From contig OY782746.1 of assembly GCA_963678095.2 (NCBI GenBank), forward strand, positions 62,001 to 126,000: a stretch of DNA of 64,000 bases. Direction: 5' to 3'. The notes below the pieces were generated by a model. That model had not been told where the DNA came from and did no database searches. It saw only the letters and a program-made list of their open reading frames with translations. The position numbers and the translations under genes were made by a program. This document shows positions 32,881 through 40,620 of this stretch, piece by piece; the first letter of the stretch is position 1; each line of letters starts with the position of its first letter. Origin of the DNA: G963678095 sp963678095. GTDB lineage: Bacteria > Bacillota > Negativicutes > Selenomonadales > Selenomonadaceae.

Positions 32881-33195
32881 ATGCGTAAGTTATCAAAAAA
32901 AATACTCGTTATCGGGAGTATGATCGTCTGGCAGCTTTCCTTGAATTCCAGTGTAATGGAGGCCGCGGTGCGAACTACAAGTACGGCGACACAAACGGTA
33001 ACCACAGCACCGACCAGTGCCAAACATCCGGCAATAACAAAGAAGAAAAAGACGTCTGTACAAACGTCTGGAACGAATGTGAAATCCACGAAAAAGAAGA
33101 CAGTCTCAACAAGTGCCAAGCCAACAAAAAGCACCTCTTCAAAAAGTGGAAAGACAAAAAGTAAAACTACGGCAATAGTGGCCAATTCAAAGTAA
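32881..33195 (+). CDS. Small exported Lys/Ser/Thr-rich protein
   Basis: This 104-residue protein from the ATG at 32881 (GAAGGG upstream) has a signal peptide (ILVIGSMIVWQLSLNSSVMEA). The mature part is almost entirely Lys, Ser and Thr, with a few Ala, Val and Pro (for example TKKKKTSVQTSG and KSTSSKSGKTKSK). Such highly basic, disordered exported proteins may bind LPS, peptidoglycan or nucleic acid. No family is recognised. The strong terminator at 33214-33262 supports it as a real gene. Confidence 0.6.
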   Translation: MRKLSKKILVIGSMIVWQLSLNSSVMEAAVRTTSTATQTVTTAPTSAKHPAITKKKKTSVQTSGTNVKSTKKKTVSTSAKPTKSTSSKSGKTKSKTTAIVANSK

Positions 33196-33213
33196 GGCGT
33201 ATAGTCGTTCTAC

Positions 33214-33262
33214 AACAAAAAGTCCAGTACAGAAAATTTCTGTCAGGACTTTTTGTTTTTAT
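33214..33262 (+). terminator. Intrinsic terminator
   Basis: AACAAAAAGTCC (33214-33225) pairs with GGACTTTTTGTT (33246-33257), followed by T. A second short stem (CAGAAA/TTTCTG) forms inside the loop. Confidence 0.75.
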
Positions 33263-33285
33263 AACGGCAGAAAAATACTATTGCC

Positions 33286-34311
33286 TCAGTTTTTGTTTGC
33301 CAGAATAATTTCGTCAGCCGCATAGCACTCATAAATGGCCTTGATAAATTCATGGCGGATAAATGCTTGATCCGTAACCGTCTTTACCCGCAGTATGACA
33401 TCAAATTCAATGCCATTTTCACCGAAATCATGATAACGAACAAACGGCGAAAAATCCTCGGCACCCCCTGTATATTCTTTTAACACCTTGCTCGCAACTT
33501 CTATCGTGATTGCCTCTACCTGATGAAGATTACTGCCATATTTTACACTGATTGGAACTGATATCGAACAGGCAGCAAATGGTTGGGCATAATTGATGAT
33601 GACAGAAGAAGCAATTTGTTTATTAGGGACAACAATCATATTTTCTGTAGCTGTTTTTATCGTAGTATGGCGCCAATTCATATCGATCACATTGCCTGCT
33701 TCGCCGCTGGACAGTTTTACGAAATCACCAATTTTAATTTGTTTTGATAAGAGAATATTGATCCCTGAAAATAAATTCGCCATGGTATCCTGTAATGCCA
33801 AAGCGGTTGCGAGGCCTCCGACCCCTAAAGCGGTAAGTAAAGGCGATATGGAAATGCCGAAAGATTCTAAGAGAATTAAAGCACCCATGGCATATACAGC
33901 TACGTCAATGGTAGTTGCTAAAATTGAGGTTGAAGCCATTCTGGCCGAGGACTTCCCTAATTTGTATTTCAGATAACCGGATCCGAGATGGGCAATCAAC
34001 AAAGTTACGGTAAGGATGACAACTGAATGGAACATATGCTCTAACAATGCGGCGGGACCGGGCGGAATTGCCAAAAATTCTTTGGCTACATAGATGCCGG
34101 ACAAAGCGCCTAACAGGAGAGGAATTCCTCGAAAAGCCTGCTGCAGTAAAGCATATGTAGTTTCATCTTTTTTTGCGATTTGCCGAAACACTCTTTTAAA
34201 CAAGATATGCAACGATAAAATTCCCAGAATAACAAAAATGCACAGTACTGTGAGATGTACGTGAAATCCACCATAAATTACGGCATCGATCAAGCTTTTA
34301 AAATAATTCAT
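33286..34311 (-). CDS. Small-conductance mechanosensitive channel, MscS family
   Basis: The 341-residue protein has four or so membrane helices. It has the pore-lining TM3 region LLTALGVGGLATALALQDTMANLFSGI, then the beta-domain start IKIGDFVKLSSGEAGNVIDMNWRHTTIKT and a C-terminal alpha/beta domain. This is the MscS pattern. The channel opens when membrane tension rises and releases solutes on hypo-osmotic shock. It is in the inner membrane and a single-gene unit. Confidence 0.9.
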   Translation of the reverse strand: MNYFKSLIDAVIYGGFHVHLTVLCIFVILGILSLHILFKRVFRQIAKKDETTYALLQQAFRGIPLLLGALSGIYVAKEFLAIPPGPAALLEHMFHSVVILTVTLLIAHLGSGYLKYKLGKSSARMASTSILATTIDVAVYAMGALILLESFGISISPLLTALGVGGLATALALQDTMANLFSGINILLSKQIKIGDFVKLSSGEAGNVIDMNWRHTTIKTATENMIVVPNKQIASSVIINYAQPFAACSISVPISVKYGSNLHQVEAITIEVASKVLKEYTGGAEDFSPFVRYHDFGENGIEFDVILRVKTVTDQAFIRHEFIKAIYECYAADEIILANKN

Positions 34312-34399
34312 CGGTGATACCTCCTCAATTATTTTATTGTAGCAGGCAATTATTAAATTTTCCTTTGAAGATTGCCGCTAGCTTACAAAAGTCATAAAA

Positions 34400-34452
34400 T
34401 CAAACGGTCTCTGGAGTGGCGCCCCTATAGCAGCCCTCCAGAGACCGTTTGA
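34400..34452 (-). terminator. Hairpin terminator after the chemoreceptor gene
   Basis: Perfect 17-bp arms at 34400-34416 and 34436-34452 (TCAAACGGTCTCTGGAG and its complement). It lies 22 bases past the chemoreceptor stop. Confidence 0.7.
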
Positions 34453-34474
34453 GAATGCTTAGCTGAGACGGTAT

Positions 34475-36199
34475 CTAATCTATTTTAAACTTTTGTACTT
34501 CCTTTTGTAAATCGGTTGCCATTTTAGCAAGATGCATACTGGCAGAGGAGATTTCCTCCATGGAAGCGGATTGTTCTTCGGTAGCTGCGGATACACTTTC
34601 TGACTCCTCCGCTATTTTTCCGCTCTGCTTTTCAATATCAGTTGTTGCTTTTACGACATTTTCTGTTCCGGCTGTGAGCTCTTGAGCTGCTGCGGATATA
34701 TTGGTGATTTCCTCCGCGATGTCCTTGATCATTTTTATAATGTCATTGAATGTCCGCCCCGCAATATTGACGAGCTCGGTGCCATGCTCCACTTCACGTT
34801 TGCTTTCTTTCATAAACGTGACAGCGGTTTGAATGCGAGTTTGTACATCCTGAATCAGTGTTTGAATGTCTTTAGAGGCGGTCGCGGATTGTTCAGAAAG
34901 CTTCCTTACTTCTTCTGCGACAACAGCAAAGCCTCGCCCGTGTTCGCCAGCGCGGGCAGCTTCAATGGCCGCATTTAAAGCAAGGAGATTTGTCTGATCG
35001 GCAATGTTTGATATCAGCTGCACCATGTTGGTGATGTCTTTTGATTTTGTTTCCAGCTGTAATATCACATCGGAGGTGTCTTCTGTTTTCTGTCCAATCG
35101 TTCCCATCTGGGCAACTGTTTTTTCGAGGGCTTTGCCGCCTTCAACGGCTGCATCACTACTTTCTTCGGATTTTCTGGCTACGCCGACGGTGCTTTCCGT
35201 TACTTGATGAATGCCTTTGGCCATTTCTTCAACTACATGATTTGCGGCGACCGCAATTTCAAGTTCACGGGTAGTTCCCTTTGCAACTTCGGTTATGGAG
35301 TGTGCGATCTGTTCGGAAGCCTGTGCCGATTGCTCGGCGCTTGCTGTAAGCTCTTCTGAGGCTGCAGCCACCTGCTCTGCTGTATTATTTAATTGGCGTA
35401 TCAGGTTGCGAATATTTTTATTCATTTGATCAATGGAATTTGCCAGGGCCCCAAATTCACTTTTATCAGCCAGGGAATGGTCTTGGACGTCTTTTGAAAA
35501 ATCACCCTTGGCGATATCACTCAAAAAAGTTACGGATTCATCCAGGCGGCTGCGGATTTGTTTGATGGTAAGCCAGCCGAGAACAACTCCTAAAACCAAT
35601 GCGGCAATAGTGATTATAACTGCCTGAAGCGTTGATTTGATTACCTCTTCCTTTACCGTTGCTTTTTTGTGTGTAGCGGCCTCTTCTGCTTTTTGCGATA
35701 TAGCAATTACTTTTTCAAAAAGTTTAGTTTCTACTTGAGACGCTTCCTGACCGAACAACACATAGGCTTCGGCATTTTTATTTTCCATCGCAAGACTGAT
35801 AACATTTTTTGTTAAGGAGACGTACTTGGTATTTAGCTCGCGCATATCTTTTAGATCTGATTTTTCAACATCACTTAACGTCAGCCCTTCATAGTCAGAA
35901 AAAGCTTTTTCGACTACACTACGCTGCGTTTCAATATCTTTTAACAGCATTTTATTTTCGGCATCATCGGTTGTTACCATTAATCGATAAATATCGCCCT
36001 GCACGCGCCGCAGGGCAATACGTGTTTCATAAGCCAAATTGGAGGCGCGGACATCCTGATCGTAAAGTTCGTCCATACTTTGGCTGCTGGCTTTTAAATT
36101 GACGCTGCCGATTGCGCCGACAATGATAATTCCGAGACTGAAAATTGTGATTAACAAATATAGCTTTTGGCTTACTTTTAGATTTTTAAACCATTCCAT
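34475..36199 (-). CDS. Methyl-accepting chemotaxis protein with 4HB ligand domain
   Basis: The protein has 574 residues from the ATG at 36199 (AGGAG 8 bases upstream; the GTG at 36208 lies near that site). TM1 is at about 10-32. A periplasmic four-helix-bundle sensor follows to about 185, then TM2 at about 190-210 and a HAMP domain. The long coiled-coil signalling domain carries the conserved hairpin tip ISNIADQTNLLALNAAIEAA. It senses an unknown ligand and signals through CheW/CheA to flagella, none of which are encoded nearby. Confidence 0.92.
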   Translation of the reverse strand: MEWFKNLKVSQKLYLLITIFSLGIIIVGAIGSVNLKASSQSMDELYDQDVRASNLAYETRIALRRVQGDIYRLMVTTDDAENKMLLKDIETQRSVVEKAFSDYEGLTLSDVEKSDLKDMRELNTKYVSLTKNVISLAMENKNAEAYVLFGQEASQVETKLFEKVIAISQKAEEAATHKKATVKEEVIKSTLQAVIITIAALVLGVVLGWLTIKQIRSRLDESVTFLSDIAKGDFSKDVQDHSLADKSEFGALANSIDQMNKNIRNLIRQLNNTAEQVAAASEELTASAEQSAQASEQIAHSITEVAKGTTRELEIAVAANHVVEEMAKGIHQVTESTVGVARKSEESSDAAVEGGKALEKTVAQMGTIGQKTEDTSDVILQLETKSKDITNMVQLISNIADQTNLLALNAAIEAARAGEHGRGFAVVAEEVRKLSEQSATASKDIQTLIQDVQTRIQTAVTFMKESKREVEHGTELVNIAGRTFNDIIKMIKDIAEEITNISAAAQELTAGTENVVKATTDIEKQSGKIAEESESVSAATEEQSASMEEISSASMHLAKMATDLQKEVQKFKID

Positions 36200-36317
36200 T
36201 TTGATCACTCCTCATAAATTATCCAATTAATGTGATTATTCTATCTTTTTCTGCCGATTCCTGTTCGGAGATAATTATATTTTAAGTAAAAAAGAAAGAT
36301 AAGATAATGTGTCGTAA

Positions 36318-36449
36318 GTTTCAGAACTACAGGATGTTAATGCATTGTATGCTGAAAATTTACTAAATGCCGTATGTGATTGGGTTATTAATCATACTTG
36401 TTCTTCGGATAAAGAGTTTAGCTCTTTTTATAAGAAATTAAGCAGATGA
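36318..36449 (+). pseudogene. Probable 3' remnant of an unidentified gene
   Basis: Within the gap 36200-36561 a plus-strand frame without a start reads ELQDVNALYAENLLNAV, then CDWVINHTCSS and FSSFYKKLSR before a stop at 36447. The composition is protein-like, but there is no promoter or ribosome binding site and a stop lies just upstream (36315). I take it as the end of a deleted gene; chance is possible. The rest of the gap holds the chemoreceptor promoter and the next gene's promoter. Confidence 0.35.
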
Positions 36450-36475
36450 AATATTTAAAAAAATCTGAAAATAAC

Positions 36476-36504
36476 TTGGCTATCTTTGCTGGATGCGATA
36501 TAAT
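36476..36504 (+). promoter_or_regulatory. Promoter of the small gene at 36562
   Basis: TTGGCT (36476-36481), a 17-base spacer and a perfect TATAAT (36499-36504). Confidence 0.7.
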
Positions 36505-36561
36505 AAAATTGTAAATTTGTTGCAGGCGGAAAAAGCCGCCGAGCTGAGGGAGGATCACATT

Positions 36562-36792
36562 ATGAGCGAATTATTACCTGCGGAAAGAGTAATGAAGCTT
36601 GCAGAAAGGGTTTTTGACGAAAATCATTTTGCTGGATTGCGGGAAGATTTTGTCGGCGATTTGCTGCACGGTCAATTTCGTTATCAGTCGAAAGATTATA
36701 GTTCCTATTTAATAGGTACTGGTCTGACGATGAAGGATGTGGATGATGCCCTGGTTCTCTGGGAGCGGCATATGCACCATTTCGAATTATAA
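36562..36792 (+). CDS. Small conserved-looking hypothetical protein
   Basis: This 76-residue cytosolic protein has the segments LAERVFDENHFAGLREDF and TMKDVDDALVLWERHMHHF. It starts at the ATG at 36562 with GGGAGG upstream, has a good promoter and a strong terminator, and so is a real short transcription unit. It is acidic, helical and has no recognised domain. No function is assigned. Confidence 0.7.
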   Translation: MSELLPAERVMKLAERVFDENHFAGLREDFVGDLLHGQFRYQSKDYSSYLIGTGLTMKDVDDALVLWERHMHHFEL

Positions 36793-36801
36793 ATGTAAAA
36801 G

Positions 36802-36830
36802 AGCCGGCATTTTTTATGCCGGCTTTTTTA
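36802..36830 (+). terminator. Intrinsic terminator
   Basis: AGCCGGCAT (36802-36810) and ATGCCGGCT (36816-36824) with T-runs on both strands; it probably serves both this gene and the convergent DUF1737 gene. Confidence 0.85.
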
Positions 36831-37034
36831 TTACGCTTCGTCGGTCTGTGACGGAGCGGTACTTTCTTTTTGCCCGAGAATCAGAGCCTGGGCCGCAACG
36901 ACATGTTCCCCATTATAGGTTAATGCTGGTGACCCGTAGAGAACATAGCCTTCCTCAAGCAACGCGGAAATCCGACTGCAAAAGCTGGCATCATCCTTGC
37001 CCGTGATCAGGCGGTATCTGAGTTTTTGATTCAT
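36831..37034 (-). CDS. DUF1737 family protein
   Basis: This 67-residue protein starts LRYRLITGKDDASFCSRISALL and continues EEGYVLYGSPALTYNGEHVVAAQAL, the complete DUF1737 pattern. AAAGGAG precedes the ATG. The family is widespread and of unknown function. It lies 36 bases after the sodium:solute symporter stop and is likely co-transcribed with it. Confidence 0.8.
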   Translation of the reverse strand: MNQKLRYRLITGKDDASFCSRISALLEEGYVLYGSPALTYNGEHVVAAQALILGQKESTAPSQTDEA

Positions 37035-37070
37035 AAAAAATCTCCTTTCTTTGAAAACGTTTCTGATCCC

Positions 37071-38498
37071 CTACTCTTTACCGGGTAGCTGTTTGGATCC
37101 AAAGATGCACAGGCCTCCCATTAACAGCAGGCTGACCAGGATGGCCGTTGACTGGGCATTCAAGATGCCGATGCCCTTACCGGCATAAAAAGTCTGCAGG
37201 CAGAGCGTCACTAAAATCCCGCTGAGCGCGGCGATAAAAGCGGCTTTGGTTGAAGCTCTTTTTGAAAAAAGGCCGAACAGCAGTGGCGCAGTGAGCGAGA
37301 CCGACATCAGGGAATAAAAAATGGAAAGTGCGGCGATTACATTGGGTAAAATTACTGCCATGCCAATCCCAATGAAGCCGGCGGCGACGGTGACAAAGCG
37401 GCTGCTCTTTAAAAGGTTTTCATCAGATATCGCCGGATTGATGAAAGTCTTATAAAGATCCTTGGTAAAGGAGGTTGTGATCATATAGAGCACTGCATCG
37501 GCAGCGCTGATTTCGGCCGAAAAAATTGCCGCTAAGGCCAGTGCTGACGCCCAAAACGGCAGACACTCCTTCATCACATACGGCAGTGCCAAGTCGCGCT
37601 GGGTAAGATCCGGGAAGGCAGCAAAGGCGGCCATTCCCAAAATAACCGGAACAATAGCAAACAGCAGCATGACCAGCCCACAACAAAAAGTACTCAGATA
37701 GACGGTTTTTTTATCTTTGGCTCCGTAAATTTTGCCGAGCAGCGCCGGAGAAATGAAAAAAGATGGTGTGAGCATCAGGAAAAAGCCGATGATAGCCGTT
37801 GCGCCCATTCCATCAAAGCTGAAATAATTTGCCGCTGTCTCAGCATTACTTATATTAGCAGTGATTTTAGCCTGTAATCCACTGAAGCCGCCGACAAATT
37901 CGAGGACAAATGGTACGGCAACGAAAAAACCGACCAGCTTGACACTGGCTTCGATGATATTTACATAAGCGGCTGACAGCAGTCCCCCTGCACAAAAATA
38001 GAGGACAATTACAAGTGCACTGATCATAACGCCAATCGTTTTATCCACTCCGGCAATAACTGATAAAATCCAGGCCACACCCATCAGCTGACCGGCAAAA
38101 ATCGCAATGCTGCCAATTGCCATCAGCAGGGAAATCAGCCCGCGAAAATTTTTGCTGTAGCGGTATTCCAAAAAATCTCCAAGGGTATAGAAATTATGTT
38201 TTTTGGCCAGCTGCCAGATTGCCGGTCCGATGAAGAAGGCCAGAATAAAGGTTCCGATTGCTGAGGCCACAATCCACCAGATGGCAGACAGGCCGGAGAC
38301 GAAGCCGAGCCCGGCAACCCCTACCGTTGATCCGGCACCGATATTGGGGGCTACCAGCGTGATAAAGAGCAGCAACGGGCCGAGCCGCCGCCCGCCGACA
38401 AAAAAATCGTCAGTGGTTTTGACCTTACGGGAAATAAAGGCCCCTACGCCAATTAAAAATAAAGCATACAGGGCAATTACAGCGATATAACCGTTCAT
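37071..38498 (-). CDS. Sodium:solute symporter family (SSS) transporter
   Basis: The 475-residue protein has about thirteen membrane helices. It has the SSS entry TDDFFVGGRRLGPLLLF, the Na+-site region APNIGAGSTVGVAGLGF, GLLSAAYVNIIEASVKL and the sodium-symporter signature area FWASALALAAIFSAEISAADAVLY. It imports an organic solute with Na+. The solute (amino acid, monocarboxylate or sugar-like) cannot be told from sequence. AGGAGGGGAG lies 12 bases upstream of the ATG. Confidence 0.88.
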   Translation of the reverse strand: MNGYIAVIALYALFLIGVGAFISRKVKTTDDFFVGGRRLGPLLLFITLVAPNIGAGSTVGVAGLGFVSGLSAIWWIVASAIGTFILAFFIGPAIWQLAKKHNFYTLGDFLEYRYSKNFRGLISLLMAIGSIAIFAGQLMGVAWILSVIAGVDKTIGVMISALVIVLYFCAGGLLSAAYVNIIEASVKLVGFFVAVPFVLEFVGGFSGLQAKITANISNAETAANYFSFDGMGATAIIGFFLMLTPSFFISPALLGKIYGAKDKKTVYLSTFCCGLVMLLFAIVPVILGMAAFAAFPDLTQRDLALPYVMKECLPFWASALALAAIFSAEISAADAVLYMITTSFTKDLYKTFINPAISDENLLKSSRFVTVAAGFIGIGMAVILPNVIAALSIFYSLMSVSLTAPLLFGLFSKRASTKAAFIAALSGILVTLCLQTFYAGKGIGILNAQSTAILVSLLLMGGLCIFGSKQLPGKE

Positions 38499-38647
38499 TG
38501 TCAGAGAAAACTCCCCTCCTAGAAAAATTGAAATAAAAGCATATTTATCATAAGCTTGTTTGTCCCAAAAGTAAAGTCTGTTCCCGGGAGCAATCGATCG
38601 AACTCTGGAGAAATATAGGATAAAAGGGTATTGCTTTATTTAAAATA

Positions 38648-38667
38648 GAACATATATGTGGTATACT
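38648..38667 (+). promoter_or_regulatory. lexA promoter with possible autoregulatory site
   Basis: An extended -10 TGGTATACT (core 38662-38667) directly follows GAACATATATGTGG (38648-38661), whose centre ACATATATGT is a perfect palindrome. It recalls the Firmicute LexA box (GAAC-4-GTTC) but the right half-site does not match, so autoregulation is only suggested. Confidence 0.4.
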
Positions 38668-38705
38668 GTTAAAAGATAATAAATACGGCAACAGGAGTGA
38701 CGGCA

Positions 38706-39320
38706 ATGCGCAAAAGCCAGGGACCGAACGACCGGCAAAAGAATATTTTGAAATTTATAAAGGCATTTTTAATGGACAAAGGCTATCCCCCTTCCGTCCG
38801 GGAAATCGGCCAGGCGGTGGGGCTGAAGTCGAGTTCGACGGTACACGGCTATCTGGCCAAGCTCGAAGAGTATGGATTTATCAAGCGAGATCCGACGAAA
38901 CCCAGGGCAATTGACATCCTGGAGGAAAAGCCATGGGAGCGAACCGTCGCGGTTCCTCTGGTCGGCGCAGTTACGGCAGGAATGCCGATTTTGGCCGAGG
39001 AAAATATTCAGGATGTATTCTCGTTTCCGCAAGGTCTTTTGGGAACCCAGGATAAGACCTTCATGCTGCGCGTGCAGGGAGAAAGCATGATAAATGCCGG
39101 CATTTTCAATGATGACTATATTTTAGTGCGGGAACAGGATACCGCCAATGATGGCGACATCGTTGTGGCGCTGATTGATCAGGAAAATGCCACGGTAAAG
39201 CGGTTTTTTCGGGAAAAAAATCGCATTCGCCTGCAGCCGGAAAATGACACCATGCAGCCGTTTTATGAAACGAATGTTTCCGTGCTCGGCAAGGTCATTG
39301 GTATATATCGCCAGATGTGA
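38706..39320 (+). CDS. lexA: LexA repressor
   Basis: This 204-residue protein has a winged-helix DNA-binding domain (YPPSVREIGQAVGLKSSSTVHGYL, about 27-50) and a C-terminal S24 peptidase domain. The self-cleavage bond is Ala91-Gly92, with Ser127 (QGESMIN) and Lys165 (ATVKRF) as the catalytic pair. The protein represses SOS genes until RecA filaments trigger self-cleavage. The ATG at 38706 is chosen for AGGAG 8 bases upstream; the GTG at 38697 lies within that site. Confidence 0.95.
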   Translation: MRKSQGPNDRQKNILKFIKAFLMDKGYPPSVREIGQAVGLKSSSTVHGYLAKLEEYGFIKRDPTKPRAIDILEEKPWERTVAVPLVGAVTAGMPILAEENIQDVFSFPQGLLGTQDKTFMLRVQGESMINAGIFNDDYILVREQDTANDGDIVVALIDQENATVKRFFREKNRIRLQPENDTMQPFYETNVSVLGKVIGIYRQM

Positions 39321-39327
39321 TGGCGAC

Positions 39328-39367
39328 AAAAAGCACTGCCCCAGTAAGACTGGCGGCAGTGCTTTTT
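39328..39367. terminator. Bidirectional terminator between lexA and ynbB
   Basis: AAAAAGCACTGCC (39328-39340) pairs with GGCAGTGCTTTTT (39355-39367). It serves the two convergent genes. Confidence 0.85.
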
Positions 39368-39374
39368 TGTGCAT

Positions 39375-40616
39375 TTATTTGATGTTTTCGATTGCCTGGG
39401 CTGCCCCCATAATACCGAGGACGGCATGCTCGAACGTGAGGCCCCCCTGCAGATATACAGCATAGGGTTCGCGCAGCGGCCCATCGGCGCTCAGTTCAAT
39501 GGAAGCCCCCTGGACGAAGGTGCCAGCGGCCATGATAATCTGATCGGTATAACCAGGCATATCCCATGGTTCCGGGCTGGCATAGGAATCGACGGGTGAG
39601 TATTTTTGCAGGCCCTGACAAAAGGCAATCAGTTTTTCCCGCGAGCCAAGTTCAATGGCCTGGATGATATCCCCTCGCTGTTCTTCTGGGCGCGGCAGTG
39701 TCGTATAGCCGAGTTTATCAAAGAGAACGGCAGCAAAGACGGCGCCTTTGATTGCCTGGGCCACGACATGTGGCGCCAGAAAAAGGCCCTGGAACAGCAG
39801 GCGGTTATTGGCCAGCGATGCGCCAAGTTCACTACCTATTCCCGGTGCTGTCAGGCGATAAGAAGTAAGTTCTACCAGGTCGGCTCTGCCGGCAATATAG
39901 CCGCCCGTCGGGGCAATGCCGCCGCCAGGATTTTTGATCAATGAGCCGGCCATGATATCGGCGCCAGCCTGTGTCGGTTCTTTTTCTGCAACAAATTCGC
40001 CATAGCAGTTGTCAACAAAGCAGATACAATCGGCTTTTACCGCTTTGACGCAGCGGCAGATTTCCTCGATTTCCTCAATCGACAGCGGATCGCGCATGCT
40101 GTAGCCGCGTGAGCGCTGAATCAGTACCATCTTGGTGCGGGCGTTGATTTTTGCCTTTACCGCCGGCAGATCAACCTTGCCATCTTTCATGGCAACTTCG
40201 GCATAGGAAACGCCGAATTCCTTGAGTGATCCGCTGCTTGGGGTTTCGTGCCCGATGACGGTTTGCATCGTGTCATACGGAGCCCCGGTAATGGATAAGA
40301 GTTCATCGCCCGGGCGCAGGATGCCAAACAGTACCGTTGCCAGAGCATGGGTGCCTGATACAAACTGGGTCCGGACCAGGGCTGCTTCAGCGCCGAAGAT
40401 ATCGGCATAAAGTTCTTCGAGCTTTATGCGGCCGATATCATCATAGGCATAGCCCGAAGTTGTATTGAAATGGGCATCGGATACTTTTGCTTTGCGCATG
40501 GCATTTAATACCTTGAGGGTATTTGCTTCCGAAATGCGATCGATATTTTGGAAATATGTCTGGCACTGGTCAAGGGAAGCTTGTTTAATGGTTTGCAGTT
40601 CATTTGAAAAAGACAT
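39375..40616 (-). CDS. ynbB: Methionine gamma-lyase-like PLP enzyme, YnbB/aluminium-resistance family
   Basis: The 413-residue fold-type I PLP protein has FNTTSGYAYDDIGR and VRTQFVSGTHAL at the cofactor site, FVDNCYGEF with the Asp for the pyridine nitrogen, and the Schiff-base Lys in GSLIKNPGGGIAPTGGY. The family is annotated as methionine gamma-lyase or aluminium resistance protein on thin evidence. It follows hflX by 4 bases, the same pairing (ynbA-ynbB) as in Bacillus subtilis, which supports a conserved though unknown link. Confidence 0.88.
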   Translation of the reverse strand: MSFSNELQTIKQASLDQCQTYFQNIDRISEANTLKVLNAMRKAKVSDAHFNTTSGYAYDDIGRIKLEELYADIFGAEAALVRTQFVSGTHALATVLFGILRPGDELLSITGAPYDTMQTVIGHETPSSGSLKEFGVSYAEVAMKDGKVDLPAVKAKINARTKMVLIQRSRGYSMRDPLSIEEIEEICRCVKAVKADCICFVDNCYGEFVAEKEPTQAGADIMAGSLIKNPGGGIAPTGGYIAGRADLVELTSYRLTAPGIGSELGASLANNRLLFQGLFLAPHVVAQAIKGAVFAAVLFDKLGYTTLPRPEEQRGDIIQAIELGSREKLIAFCQGLQKYSPVDSYASPEPWDMPGYTDQIIMAAGTFVQGASIELSADGPLREPYAVYLQGGLTFEHAVLGIMGAAQAIENIK

Positions 40617-40620
40617 GTGA

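Noticed and set aside
32820..33185. 121-residue hydrophobic minus-strand ORF
   Set aside because: It is the complement of the Lys/Ser/Thr codons of the exported basic protein (AAA/AAG giving Phe/Leu), with no promoter or ribosome binding site.
36200..36300. Sigma-28 (FliA-type) promoter for the chemoreceptor
   Set aside because: A TAAA is present but no GCCGATAA at the right distance; a sigma-70-like TATAAT is the simpler reading.
38648..38661. A canonical LexA box upstream of lexA
   Set aside because: GAAC is present but the second half-site is GTGG at the wrong spacing; kept only as a possible site within the promoter entry.
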